In this document: in pieces, positions 8,386 to 16,816 of the stretch
Layout of the letters: each line of letters begins with the position of its first letter
How positions within the stretch are numbered: the first letter of the stretch is position 1
Assembly: GCF_008123425.1 (NCBI RefSeq)
Contig: NZ_VSSS01000031.1
Span: 1-64,000, forward strand
Length of the DNA stretch: 64,000 nucleotides
Source: Bradyrhizobium rifense
Lineage (GTDB): Bacteria > Pseudomonadota > Alphaproteobacteria > Rhizobiales > Xanthobacteraceae
Direction: 5' to 3'
Translations under genes and position numbers: made by a program
Notes under the pieces: model-generated
Seen by the model: only the letters and a program-made list of their open reading frames with translations
Databases searched by the model: none
Told to the model about the DNA's origin: nothing

Positions 8386-10863
8386 CTATCCCTTGTTGTC
8401 CGCAAAGCCGCTCTTGCGCGGCAGCAGAATCGTGAACTCCGTAAATTTGCCCGGCTCCGTCGCGACGTCGATCGTGCCGCCGTGCTGCTTCACGATGATG
8501 TCGTGGCTCATCGACAATCCGAGGCCGGTGCCTTCACCGGCCGGCTTGGTGGTGAAGAACGGATTGAACATCTTTGCCTTCACGTCATCGGGAATGCCGG
8601 TGCCGTTGTCGCGGATGCGGATCTCGATGACGTCGCCGCGGTCGCGGGTCGTAGCGGTCACGACCGGCTCGAAAGTGCCGGCGCCGCTTTCCGCCTGGCG
8701 CTTTGCCACTGCATAAAACCCGTTCGAGATCAGGTTCAGCAGCACCCGCGAGATCTCCTGCGGAAACAAATTTGCGAACCCCGCCGCCGGATCGAGATCG
8801 CGCTTCAGCGTCACGTCGAACTGCGGCTTTTCGGCACGCGCGCCGTGATAGGCCAGGTTGAGGCTCTCCCCGACCAGCGCATTGACGTCGCTCAAGCCGT
8901 ACTCGCCGCCGCCTTCGCGCGAATGCAGCAGCATGTTCTTGACGATGGAATCGGCGCGCTTGCCATGCTGCACGACTTTTTGCAGGTTGTCCTTCAGCAT
9001 CCCCGTCAGCTCGTCGACCTCGCTGCGGACTTCGTCGCTGAGCGAAGTGGGCGCCAGCACCTCGTTCAGCTCGTCCGTCAGCTCGGCCGAGAGGGCGGCG
9101 AAATTGTTGACGAAGTTGAGCGGGTTCTTGATCTCGTGCGCGATGCCGGCGGTGAGCTGGCCGAGCGAGGCCAGCTTCTCGGTCTGGATCAGCCGGTCCT
9201 GCGCCGCGCGCAAATCGTCGAGCGATTTCGACAGTTCGCGCGTGCGCGCCTGGACCTCGTCGAACAGCCGCGCATTCTCGATGGCGATCACGGCCTGGTC
9301 GGCGAAGGTCGAGAGGAGCCCGATCTGACTGTCGGTGAACGGCCGCATGATGGATCGGGTCAAAGTCAGGGCGCCGATCGGCATGCCCTCGCGCAGCAGA
9401 GGCACGCCGAGAAAGGTGCGAGGATTGCCACTGAGCTGCTGACCCTCGAAATCATACTCCGGATCGGCAAGCACGTCGTGCACGTGGACGATACGTCCCT
9501 CGAGCAGGGTTCTCCCCGTGATAGTGCGCCGTTCGGGCTTGACCCGAATATCCTTGACGTAGTCGGCGAACTCACGCGGAAAGCCGTATGAACCGGCGCG
9601 GTAATAGACCTCACCGCTTCGCCGGGTAATGGCAGCCATGTCGGCTTCACACAACCGTGCTGCCGATTCCACCAGCGTATCGAGCACGGCCTGAAGATTG
9701 AACGCCGACCGGCTGATGACCTTGAGCACCTCGGCGGTCGCGGTCTGCCGTTCCAGCGCCTCCTTGGTGGCGTTGAACAGGCGGACATTCTTGATTGCGA
9801 TCACCGCCTGGTCGGCAAAAGTCTGTAGCAGCCGCACGTGATGCTCGGTGAACGCGCCGGTCGTCCGCCGGGTGGCGATGATGACGCCTTTGGCTTCGCC
9901 CTCGCTCATCAAAGGCGTGAACAGCATGCTGCGAAAGCCACGCGCGCGGGCGATGTCACGCGCCGCGGGCTCGATCTCGGTGTCGGGCAGTTCAGCCGAT
10001 TCACCATTGGCCGTGAGTTGGTAGGCCGGAAACTGGGCGAACGGCACCGGGAACGATTCCTGCAGCACGCGATCGCCGGCCGGATCGCCCGGCGTGAAGG
10101 CGGCAAGGTGCGCGGCGCCGTCGATGTAGCGCAGCACGGCGGTGGAGAAGCCGCCGATCAGCCGGTTGGCATTGGCGGCGATGGCGTCGAACACCGGCTG
10201 CACGTCGGAAGGCGAAGCCGCCATCACTCTCAAGATGTCGGCCGTGGCGGTCTGGCGTTCCAGCGTCTCGCGCGTCTCGTTGAACAGCCGCGCATTCTCG
10301 ATCGCGATCACCGCCTGGTCGGCAAAGGTCTGGAGCAGCTCCACGAGGTCGGGCGCGAATGCGCCGGTCTCGGTGCGCGTGACGCTGATCATGCCGACCG
10401 CGGTGCCGCGGTTCATCAGCGGCATGAACAGCACGCTGCGAAAGCCGCGCAACCGCGCGAGATCGCGGTTCAACTCCGGGACGTCGCTGGCCTCGCAGTC
10501 GGGAAACTGGATCGTCTCGCCGCCGCGAACCAGCGCGAAGGTCGGAAAATCCTCGATCCGGCGCGGGAACGACGCCTTCAGTCCTTCGTCCCCTTCAGGG
10601 CTGGTCGGTGTAAACGCCACGAGGTGCAGCTCATCGCCGATGAACTGGAGCACGGTGGCGGAGAAGCCGCCGAGCAGGCGTTTGGAGCTGGACGCAATCG
10701 CCGCAAAGACGGGCCGGGCATCGGAGGGAGAGGCGGCGATGGTGCGCAAGATCTCGGCGCTGGCATTTTGCCGATCGCGCAGCCGCGCGTTCTCAGCTGC
10801 GGCGGACTGCAATTGCCGCTTGAGCTCGTCGATCCCGGCAGCATCGGTGGCAAGGGCGGTCAT
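8386..10863 (-). CDS. Triple-GAF soluble sensor histidine kinase
   Basis: Cytoplasmic histidine kinase of 825 residues without membrane segments. Order: a short coiled coil, GAF1, GAF2, GAF3, a linker coiled coil, a HisKA helix with IAHEIKNPLNFVNNF, and a HATPase domain with IRIRDNGTGIP and GTGLGLSMSHD. GAF1 and GAF2 are clearly related, both ending in LLQTFADQAVIAI and starting with an ILR..AASPSD segment, which indicates internal duplication. GAF3 is more divergent and more like phytochrome-type ligand-binding GAFs. The ATG at 10863 has a GGA about seven bases upstream; ATGs at 10869 and 10899 are also in frame. No partner response regulator is adjacent, so this is an orphan kinase. The ligand is unknown. 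Confidence 0.87.
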   Translation of the reverse strand: MTALATDAAGIDELKRQLQSAAAENARLRDRQNASAEILRTIAASPSDARPVFAAIASSSKRLLGGFSATVLQFIGDELHLVAFTPTSPEGDEGLKASFPRRIEDFPTFALVRGGETIQFPDCEASDVPELNRDLARLRGFRSVLFMPLMNRGTAVGMISVTRTETGAFAPDLVELLQTFADQAVIAIENARLFNETRETLERQTATADILRVMAASPSDVQPVFDAIAANANRLIGGFSTAVLRYIDGAAHLAAFTPGDPAGDRVLQESFPVPFAQFPAYQLTANGESAELPDTEIEPAARDIARARGFRSMLFTPLMSEGEAKGVIIATRRTTGAFTEHHVRLLQTFADQAVIAIKNVRLFNATKEALERQTATAEVLKVISRSAFNLQAVLDTLVESAARLCEADMAAITRRSGEVYYRAGSYGFPREFADYVKDIRVKPERRTITGRTLLEGRIVHVHDVLADPEYDFEGQQLSGNPRTFLGVPLLREGMPIGALTLTRSIMRPFTDSQIGLLSTFADQAVIAIENARLFDEVQARTRELSKSLDDLRAAQDRLIQTEKLASLGQLTAGIAHEIKNPLNFVNNFAALSAELTDELNEVLAPTSLSDEVRSEVDELTGMLKDNLQKVVQHGKRADSIVKNMLLHSREGGGEYGLSDVNALVGESLNLAYHGARAEKPQFDVTLKRDLDPAAGFANLFPQEISRVLLNLISNGFYAVAKRQAESGAGTFEPVVTATTRDRGDVIEIRIRDNGTGIPDDVKAKMFNPFFTTKPAGEGTGLGLSMSHDIIVKQHGGTIDVATEPGKFTEFTILLPRKSGFADNKG

Positions 10864-10958
10864 TCGCATTCCGGCTGAATGTCGCGACAGGCGCGGCACC
10901 AGGCCGGATTATCACATCTTCTGCGGCCGGAGCCAGCGCTCGCGGCGTTGCGGCTGCC

Positions 10959-12593
10959 TCACGTGCCGGGCCGCGATACCTCGGTTTCCTTGCTGGTGAT
11001 GAACTCCAGCAGCACAGGGACGCCTTCCTGCGTCTTCTGGATGCCGCGCTTTATCGCGGGGATGATGTCGTCCGGCCTGGTCACTCGTTCGCCGTAGCCA
11101 CCAAAGGCGCGCGCCACCGCGGCATAGTCGCCGGAAATGTCGGTCGAGCGATATTTCTCGGTCGAGATCGGCATCACCTTCAATTCGATCGCCATCGAGA
11201 AATTGTTGAGCAGGATCGACATGATCGGGATGCGCTCGCGCACAGCGGTCTCGAAATCCATGCCCGTGAAGCCAATCGCCGCATCGCCCCAGACATTGAT
11301 GCAGAGCTTGTCGGGCTTTGCGAGCTTGGCGCCCATCGCCAGGCCAAGGCCGTAGCCGAGCTGCGTCGTCTTGCCCCAGCCGAGATAGGAGAGCGGCGTC
11401 ACCGCCTTCCAGAACGGCGAGAGCTGGTCGCGCGGGCTGCCGGCGTCATGGGTGATGATGGTGTTGTCGATATCGACGGTGTGCTGGAGGTCCCACAGCA
11501 CGCGGTAGGGGTTGAGCGGCGCATCATTGCTGGTGAGCTTTGGCATCCATTTTGCGAGCCACTCCTTGTGCGAAGCCGCGATCTCGGCGGCGACGGCCGA
11601 AGCGTCGCGATCGGCGGTGACGGTCTTGCCGATCTCCTCCAGCAGCGCATCGAGCACGAGGCCGGCGTCGCCGACGAGGCCGATCCTAGCTTCCACATCC
11701 TTGTTGAGATGGTTCGGATCGAGCGTGGAATGGATGATGGTCTTGCCCTTCGGCATCGCGATGCCGAAACTGGTTTCGGTGAAGGAGCAGCCGATGCCGA
11801 AGATGACGTCGGCGTCAGCAAGGAATTTTGGCACCGCGCGCGGCACGGCAAGCCCACCGGAGCCGAGGGAAAGCGGATGCGTCTCCGGGAATGAGGATTT
11901 GCCGCCGAGGCTGGTGGTGATGGGAATGGCGAGCCGCTCCGCAAGCCGCTTCAATTGCGGCCACGCCTGGGCGTAATGCACGCCCTGGCCGGCATAGATC
12001 ACCGGACGCTTGGCGTTGACGAGCAGAGCGGCTGCTTCCTTCACATGCAGGGGATCGGCGCCATAGCGGGTGCGCAGCACCGGCGTGTAGTTCAGCGGTT
12101 CCGGCACCTCTTCGTTCCACATGTCGGCGGGGATCTCGACGATGACCGGCCCGCCGCGGCCGTTCTTCAGCTTGGTGAAGGCGCGCCGGAAAATGTTGGC
12201 GACCTCGGCCGCCAGGATGATCGGCTCGGAGGATTTCGAAAACGGCTTCATCGCCTCGCTGGAATTGAAGTTCGGCTCGATATGCGCAAGCCTGCGCTGG
12301 TAGCCCATCGGCAGCACCAGCACGGGCACGGATTCGCCGTAGCATTGTGCGACGCCGCCCATCGCATTCTCCGCCCCGGGGCCGTGCTGCATGCAGAACG
12401 CCCCGATCGTGCGCCCCGACGTGACGCGTGAGATCGCATCGGCCATGTGCACCCCGACGCGTTCCTGGCGCACCATCACGGGACGGATCTCGGCCTTGGC
12501 CGCGTGCTCGATCAGGTGATTGACAGGATAACCGCAGAGGATCTCGATCCCCTCGCGCCGCATGATTTCCGCAATGGCGGTGCCGAGCTTCAT
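10959..12593 (-). CDS. Thiamine pyrophosphate-requiring enzyme, acetolactate synthase-like
   Basis: Protein of 544 residues with the three-domain layout of TPP decarboxylases and synthases: an N-terminal PYR domain with the cofactor-activating glutamate in RQERVGVH (about E44), a central domain, and a C-terminal PP domain with the TPP/Mg motif GDAAIGF...LLNNFS. It belongs to the acetolactate synthase, benzoylformate and oxalyl-CoA decarboxylase superfamily, but I do not see features that fix the substrate. No small regulatory subunit is nearby, so it is unlikely to be the biosynthetic IlvB. The messenger leader carries a strong hairpin that covers the ribosome binding site (12601-12643). Confidence 0.82.
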   Translation of the reverse strand: MKLGTAIAEIMRREGIEILCGYPVNHLIEHAAKAEIRPVMVRQERVGVHMADAISRVTSGRTIGAFCMQHGPGAENAMGGVAQCYGESVPVLVLPMGYQRRLAHIEPNFNSSEAMKPFSKSSEPIILAAEVANIFRRAFTKLKNGRGGPVIVEIPADMWNEEVPEPLNYTPVLRTRYGADPLHVKEAAALLVNAKRPVIYAGQGVHYAQAWPQLKRLAERLAIPITTSLGGKSSFPETHPLSLGSGGLAVPRAVPKFLADADVIFGIGCSFTETSFGIAMPKGKTIIHSTLDPNHLNKDVEARIGLVGDAGLVLDALLEEIGKTVTADRDASAVAAEIAASHKEWLAKWMPKLTSNDAPLNPYRVLWDLQHTVDIDNTIITHDAGSPRDQLSPFWKAVTPLSYLGWGKTTQLGYGLGLAMGAKLAKPDKLCINVWGDAAIGFTGMDFETAVRERIPIMSILLNNFSMAIELKVMPISTEKYRSTDISGDYAAVARAFGGYGERVTRPDDIIPAIKRGIQKTQEGVPVLLEFITSKETEVSRPGT

Positions 12594-12600
12594 GGCGTCT

Positions 12601-12643
12601 CTCTCCCTGAGGCAGGCCGGTTGGTCCGGCCGATTAGGGAGAG
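12601..12643 (-). promoter_or_regulatory. 5'-UTR hairpin sequestering the ribosome binding site
   Basis: In the messenger of the TPP enzyme, CTCTCCCT pairs perfectly with AGGGAGAG, and inside this GGCCGG pairs with CCGGCC around an ACCAA loop. AGGGAGAG is the only good Shine-Dalgarno sequence and sits seven bases before the ATG at 12593, so the fold would hide it. It could act as a translational switch, or the symmetric DNA could be an operator. Confidence 0.55.
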
Positions 12644-12708
12644 AGGATCAGGAAATGCCGGGAGGGTAAAGCGCGGGGAGACGACAGTCAGCTATGCAGC
12701 GAGCTGCG

Positions 12709-12789
12709 GTAGCCCGGATGGAGCGCAGCGCAATCCGGGATAAGCACGTTCCAGCGGCCCCGGATTTCGCTTCGCTCCATCCGGGCTAC
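12709..12789. repeat. REP-like palindrome, gtagcccggatggag family (copy 1)
   Basis: GTAGCCCGGATGGAGCG at the left end is mirrored by CGCTCCATCCGGGCTAC at the right, with an inner AATCCGGG/CCCGGATT pairing. The same element recurs at 47625-47711. It lies between the TPP enzyme and the secreted-protein gene. Confidence 0.8.
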
Positions 12790-12805
12790 GAGCTTGGCGA
12801 CCTTC

Positions 12806-13216
12806 CTATTTGCAATCTTTGCAAATCGTCAGCTTTCGCTTCAACGCCTCGTCTTCCTGATCAATCGATGACTGCGCGTCGAGGCCATTTGTATCCCGAC
12901 TGGAGCCCTTCGCTGCGCGTGATCTCACAGGCGGCGCCGGCTGGCTAGGTGCGTCGTTGTCGTCGGTGCTGGCGCTGAAGCCGTCATAGTCGGCGGCAGG
13001 AGCAGAGTTCGGTAATTGTGGAGGTCCGCTGGTTGCCGGTGCCGGCGACACCCTGTTGGACGTCGCCGGGGAATTCTTCACGCCCGCGCGCGGAGGCGAT
13101 GCCTTGGGCGGGCTCAGCGAAACCGGCGGCGCGGTTTGAGCCCTCGCGCTGTCTTGCGAGCAGATGCCGGCCAAGATGAGGCTGAGAGCCAGGACGGTCG
13201 TGCGTCTCATCCGCAT
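12806..13216 (-). CDS. Secreted proline-rich hypothetical protein
   Basis: Protein of 136 residues. A cleavable signal peptide is evident (basic MRMRR, a hydrophobic core about residues 7-19, a likely cut after SARA near residue 26). The mature part is rich in Pro, Ser and Ala and looks disordered, ending in a charged helix and a CKDCK tail with two cysteines. No enzymatic motif is visible. It starts within a stretch of short spaced genes and appears monocistronic. Likely periplasmic or envelope-associated; function unknown. Confidence 0.65.
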   Translation of the reverse strand: MRMRRTTVLALSLILAGICSQDSARAQTAPPVSLSPPKASPPRAGVKNSPATSNRVSPAPATSGPPQLPNSAPAADYDGFSASTDDNDAPSQPAPPVRSRAAKGSSRDTNGLDAQSSIDQEDEALKRKLTICKDCK

Positions 13217-13347
13217 CCCTCAAACAGTTTAGGTTCAATGATTGACAGCATGGCGCGTCGTGCCACGCCTTGAAGAATATCTGGACTAAAATGATCGTCA
13301 AAGGTGACGGAAATGGGGAGCTTGTAGGATGGCGAACGCCCCACACT

Positions 13348-13421
13348 CATTGCGAGCGCAGCGAAGCAATCCAGACTTTCTCCGCGGAGAGATCCTGGAT
13401 TGCTTCGCTGCGCTCGCAATG
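13348..13421. repeat. REP-like palindrome, cattgcgagcgcagcg family
   Basis: CATTGCGAGCGCAGCGAAGC is mirrored almost perfectly by its complement at the right end, with an AATCCAG/CTGGATT inner arm and a tctccgcggaga palindrome in the loop. This is an intergenic dispersed repeat that ends 16 bases before the Flp pilin stop codon and could stabilise that messenger's 3' end. Confidence 0.8.
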
Positions 13422-13436
13422 ACGTATCGAGGGAGT

Positions 13437-13601
13437 TTACTTGGTGGCCGCGCTGATCGAGTTGAACTTGTTGCTGAGGAGGGCGCTGCCCGTGTTGGTC
13501 ACGACGGTCACGATGGCAAGGGCGACGCCGGCGGCGATCAGGCCATACTCGATCGCGGTGGCGGCTTTCTCATCGGCAAGAAAAGACCTGAGCAAAATCA
13601 T
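13437..13601 (-). CDS. Flp/Fap-family type IVb pilin
   Basis: Small pilin of 54 residues, the usual size. The ATG at 13601 has a GAGGAG ribosome binding site. A short charged leader FLADEKAATAIEYGL contains the Flp processing region and the conserved Glu-Tyr pair, followed by a single hydrophobic helix (LIAAGVALAIVTVV). Flp pilins are cut by a prepilin peptidase and assembled by the Tad machinery, giving adhesive pili. No tad, cpa or peptidase genes are nearby, so this is a stand-alone pilin copy, as is common in Bradyrhizobium. Confidence 0.88.
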   Translation of the reverse strand: MILLRSFLADEKAATAIEYGLIAAGVALAIVTVVTNTGSALLSNKFNSISAATK

Positions 13602-13788
13602 CGCCAACTCCTCATCATCCGGTCCAATGTAGGCGCGCGGCGTTATCAAACTGGTAAAGTGATCGACGGGCATTTGCGCGCGTCAAATAGACAAGGGCTC
13701 GGCCGAACCTTGCCCGCTGTGTCTTAACGTAACAGCCGTTAAACGAAGGTTTCATTATCCAATTGAAATGAAGGAAAGCCGGCCTGCC

Positions 13789-13971
13789 TCAACCCGTGGT
13801 GGTGCGTCCCGGCGCATCCTTGCGCGCGCGTCCCAGCACGGCCGCGAGGCGGCCGACCAGATAGCCCACCACATGCGGCTGCATGCGTGCAGCACCGTCG
13901 GCGACGCGCTCGTCTTCGGTCGTGTCGTTCACGATGCCGATGTAGTTCTTTCTGGCGTCCTGCTGCGGCAC
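13789..13971 (-). CDS. Small hypothetical protein, GTG start
   Basis: Open frame of 60 codons from a GTG. The product has an acidic NDTTEDERVADGAA segment, then an amphipathic helix (HVVGYLVGRLAAVLGRARK) and a basic tail. The composition looks protein-like, but no family is recognised and the ribosome binding site is weak. A frame on the opposite strand overlaps it; I prefer this one on composition alone. Confidence 0.35.
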   Translation of the reverse strand: MPQQDARKNYIGIVNDTTEDERVADGAARMQPHVVGYLVGRLAAVLGRARKDAPGRTTTG

Positions 13972-14159
13972 GAGGCTGCGAACCCTGACTCAATCGATGG
14001 CCGGACCATGGTGCGCGCAAGGGGAATCGGAAGTTAATTTTGGCTTCCGTAGGAATACTCAGTGCGACACGATGGCAGCGTGGTGCGGAAAGTGACCGGG
14101 CCGCTTAAGGGATTGTTGAGGCTGTTCGTCAACCGATCGGCAAGCATACCGATCGCGGT

Positions 14160-14396
14160 TCATCCACGCCGGTTATCCGCGTTCAACGCCCGCAGCATCC
14201 CGATGCGGGCGAACGTCAACCAGCCGCCGCCGGTCTCTGCTGCGTTGATCAGCATCTCGATCGCGGCCTGCCAGCGCGGCTCATGCTGCTCCGCTTCGGG
14301 CAGCTTCATGATGAGGTCGGCGGCCTCTTGCAGCGTGCGGAGCTTGCCGCCGCCGCGCAAGTCGATCGGATCGTCGAACGGCGTCGACCAGGGCAT
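14160..14396 (-). CDS. Conserved small protein next to Ku
   Basis: Protein of 78 residues, soluble and without signal peptide. It has the pattern LRTLQEAADLIMKLPEAE, then RWQAAIEMLINAAETGG and FARIGMLRALN, that is, three short helices with a well-formed amphipathic pattern. It lies 58 bases downstream of ku on the same strand. Proteins of this kind, often annotated hypothetical, are frequent in rhizobia (recalled). A link to DNA repair is only positional. Confidence 0.65.
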   Translation of the reverse strand: MPWSTPFDDPIDLRGGGKLRTLQEAADLIMKLPEAEQHEPRWQAAIEMLINAAETGGGWLTFARIGMLRALNADNRRG

Positions 14397-14454
14397 GTCA
14401 GGCTGCCCGATCGGTGAGGGGAGACGTCACGGCGGGATCGGTGATGCGAGGTCG

Positions 14455-15465
14455 TCAGCCGGCCTTCTTCGTCCGTGTGGTCGCGCGCACCGGCTTGTCG
14501 GCCTTCTTCGGCGCGGCCTCCTTGGCGGTGGCCTCTTTGCCGCCCTTGCCGGAGATCGGCAGCAGCATCTCGCGCTGGCCCTCGACGCGCTTCTTCGGCT
14601 TCTTGGCCTTGACGGTTTCCTTGACGGTTTCCTTGGCGATTTCCTTGACCGTCTCCTTGGCAACCTTGGCCTTGGGCGCGGCGTCCTTCTCGGTGGCGAG
14701 GCTCTTCTTCAGCGCGTCCATCAGGTTGATGACGTTGCCGCCGCTCTTCGGGGTGGTCTTGGCTGCGATCGGCGCGCCCGCGCGCTTCTTGTTGATGAGA
14801 TCGATCAGCGCACTCTCGTAATGGTCCTCGAACAGCTCGGGCTCGAATGCGCCGGATTTCTTCTCGACAATGTGCTTGGCGAGGTCGAGCATGTCGTTCG
14901 TCAGCTTCACGTCCTGGATGTCGTCAAAATATTCGCTCTCGCTGCGCACTTCATAGGGGTAGCGCAACAGCGTGCCCATCAGCCCGCTCTCGAGCGGCTC
15001 GAGCGCGATGATGTGCTCGCGGTTGGTCAGCACCACGCGGCCGATCGCAACCTTGTCCATGCTGCGGATGGTCTCGCGGATCACCGCGAAGGCGTCGTGG
15101 CCGACCTTGCCGTCCGGCACGAGGTAATAGGGGCGGATCAGATAGCGGCTGTCGATGTCGGTCCTCGGCACGAATTCGTCGATCTCGATCGTGTGGGTCG
15201 AGTCCAGCGCGATGTCGTCGAGCTCGTCCTTGGTGACCTCGATGTAGGTGTCGGTGTCGACCTTGTACCCCTTGACGATGTCCTCGGAGGTCACCTCGTC
15301 GCCGGTCTCGGCGTCGACCTTGAGATATTTGATCCGGTGGCCGGTCTTGCGATTGATCTGGTTGAACGAGACCTTCTCGGTATCCGATGTGGCCGGATAC
15401 AGCGCGACCGGGCAGGTCACGAGCGAGAGGCGCAAAAAACCCTTCCAATTGGCACGGGGGGCCAT
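14455..15465 (-). CDS. ku: Ku protein, non-homologous end joining
   Basis: DNA end-binding protein of 336 residues. The N-terminal 250 residues form the bacterial Ku core: it opens with WKGFLRLSLVTCPVALYPA, contains LNQ-type FNQINRKTGHRIKY, and RPYYLVPDG and EDHYESAL further on. Residues from about 265 form a long lysine- and alanine-rich tail with KETVKE repeats, typical of bacterial Ku and used for DNA contacts and threading. Ku dimers recruit the ligase LigD; no ligD is in this window. Rhizobia often carry several Ku copies, so which paralogue this is cannot be told. It is divergent from the small membrane protein gene. Confidence 0.95.
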   Translation of the reverse strand: MAPRANWKGFLRLSLVTCPVALYPATSDTEKVSFNQINRKTGHRIKYLKVDAETGDEVTSEDIVKGYKVDTDTYIEVTKDELDDIALDSTHTIEIDEFVPRTDIDSRYLIRPYYLVPDGKVGHDAFAVIRETIRSMDKVAIGRVVLTNREHIIALEPLESGLMGTLLRYPYEVRSESEYFDDIQDVKLTNDMLDLAKHIVEKKSGAFEPELFEDHYESALIDLINKKRAGAPIAAKTTPKSGGNVINLMDALKKSLATEKDAAPKAKVAKETVKEIAKETVKETVKAKKPKKRVEGQREMLLPISGKGGKEATAKEAAPKKADKPVRATTRTKKAG

Positions 15466-15585
15466 GGGCTACTCCAAACGCAACGGGGACAGACTTATGA
15501 GAATACCATCGGGGAACACCGAATCATACACGGCTCAGTGCGGATTCTTGCAACTGCGTTAACCAGTCGCTGACCGTGCGGTACG

Positions 15586-15630
15586 GCCCGATCCGATGGC
15601 AAATGGCCGGAACATCATATCGGATCGGGC
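15586..15630. repeat. Perfect 12-bp inverted repeat
   Basis: GCCCGATCCGAT and ATCGGATCGGGC are separated by 21 bases. It lies in the gap between the divergent ku and small-membrane-protein genes. It could be an operator, a bidirectional structure or an orphan repeat. No T-run follows on either side. Confidence 0.6.
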
Positions 15631-15699
15631 GTTGGCTTCGGACACAGGGCCGTGATGACGTCGCGGCCACCGGAGGCGGCATCCAGAATTGAGGTCACC

Positions 15700-15855
15700 A
15701 TGGCGACCACGCGAGACCAGCATCAAATCGTTGAAACTGCAACCGAGGCGCGCCAGGGCGAACCGGGGCCGTCGGTGGCCGCGCTGCTTGCCATCTCGAC
15801 CGGGCTTGCGATCCTGATTCTCGCCGTCATCTGGTTCGTGTTCTTCCGGACCTGA
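15700..15855 (+). CDS. Small single-pass membrane protein
   Basis: Protein of 51 residues starting at the ATG at 15700, which has a GAGG six bases upstream; longer in-frame starts have none. The N-terminal 25 residues are hydrophilic (DQHQIVETATEARQGEPGP), and the rest is one membrane helix (SVAALLAISTGLAILILAVIWFVFF) ending in Arg-Thr. Topology is probably N-in or N-out with only a two-residue tail. No function is known. It is bracketed by two strong inverted repeats. Confidence 0.6.
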   Translation: MATTRDQHQIVETATEARQGEPGPSVAALLAISTGLAILILAVIWFVFFRT

Positions 15856-15910
15856 CGGCAGGCTTACGGGAAGGGCGGACCTTCCGACTCAGCTGCTAAC
15901 GCGGCACATT

Positions 15911-15954
15911 GCGCCCGCCATGCCACAGGTCTCGTCCGGTGGCCTGGCGGGCGC
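15911..15954. repeat. Strong inverted repeat after small membrane gene
   Basis: GCGCCCGCCA pairs with TGGCGGGCGC, and inside it GCCAC with GTGGC. It lies 56 bases after the stop at 15855 and 130 bases before the response regulator. There is no T-run, so it is a weak terminator candidate or a structured leader. Confidence 0.5.
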
Positions 15955-16083
15955 AGTCGCGTCAGGTGCGAACACATCGTATATGACCAAAAAGTAACGC
16001 GGCCGGTTCCCGGCGTTCATACTCAGTTCACGCCAGAATTGATCATCTGTGGCGTAGTTGATGCAGCCATCTCGGAGAGAAGC

Positions 16084-16758
16084 GTGCGCTTGCTCGTTGT
16101 TGAGGACGACCCCGATCTCAATCGTCAGCTGACCAAGGCGCTGACGGACGCCGGCTATGTCGTCGACCGCGCCTTCGACGGAGAGGAGGGGCACTATCTC
16201 GGCGACAACGAGCCGTATGACGCCGTGGTGCTCGATATCGGCCTGCCCAAGAAGGACGGGATCTCGGTGCTGGAGGCCTGGCGCCGCAACGGCCGCACCA
16301 TGCCGGTGCTGATCCTCACCGCGCGCGACCGCTGGAGCGACAAGGTCCAGGGCTTTGATGCCGGCGCCGACGATTACGTCGCAAAGCCGTTCCACCTGGA
16401 AGAGGTGCTGGCGCGGATCCGTGCGCTGCTGCGCCGCTCCACCGGCCATGCCCAGAGCGAACTGAGCTGCGGCCCGGTCACGCTCGACACCCGCACCGGC
16501 CGGGTCAGCGTCTCCGGCAATCCCGTCAAGATGACCTCGCACGAATATCGGCTTCTGGCCTACCTGATGCACCATTCGGGGCGCGTCGTGTCGCGCACGG
16601 AGCTGGTCGAGCATCTCTACGACCAGGATTTCGACCGCGACTCCAACACGATTGAGGTCTTCGTCGGCCGCATCCGCAAGAAGCTCGACGTCGACATCAT
16701 CCAGACCGTCCGCGGCCTTGGATATCTCCTGACCCCGCCGCAGGCACCGGGCGCGTAA
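16084..16758 (+). CDS. OmpR-family response regulator (FeuP/PhoP-like)
   Basis: DNA-binding response regulator of 224 residues. The GTG at 16084 was chosen because a GGAGAGAAGC lies just upstream and the receiver domain begins there (RLLVVEDDPDLN). The phosphoacceptor is D51 in VLDIGLPKKDG, with K101 in AKPFHLEEVL. A winged-helix DNA-binding domain follows, with TSHEYRLLAYLMHHSGRVVSRTELVEHLYD and a C-terminal TVRGLGYLL. The kinase gene begins 58 bases downstream. The pair resembles the FeuP-FeuQ/PhoP-PhoQ type found in rhizobia. The signal is not known from sequence. Confidence 0.9.
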   Translation: MRLLVVEDDPDLNRQLTKALTDAGYVVDRAFDGEEGHYLGDNEPYDAVVLDIGLPKKDGISVLEAWRRNGRTMPVLILTARDRWSDKVQGFDAGADDYVAKPFHLEEVLARIRALLRRSTGHAQSELSCGPVTLDTRTGRVSVSGNPVKMTSHEYRLLAYLMHHSGRVVSRTELVEHLYDQDFDRDSNTIEVFVGRIRKKLDVDIIQTVRGLGYLLTPPQAPGA

Positions 16759-16816
16759 CGGGTGTTTTCAAGGATCTTGGCTTGACGGGCGGCCCGACAC
16801 GGGCCTTGGTCCGGTC

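Noticed and set aside
10959..12593. TPP enzyme as oxalyl-CoA decarboxylase partner of the oxalate/formate-type transporters
   Set aside because: It belongs to the same superfamily, but no CoA-binding features were recognised, no formyl-CoA transferase is nearby, and its leader lacks the transporter operator.
13739..14037. Overlapping plus- and minus-strand frames other than 13789-13971
   Set aside because: Neither has a ribosome binding site, and their products are Arg/Gly/Ala-rich without helix or strand patterning.
15889..16083. Possible short minus-strand gene ending near 15889
   Set aside because: The frame has a plausible PRYFLVIYDVFAPD segment, but it overlaps the strong hairpin at 15911-15954 and the response regulator's leader, and no start with a ribosome binding site was found.
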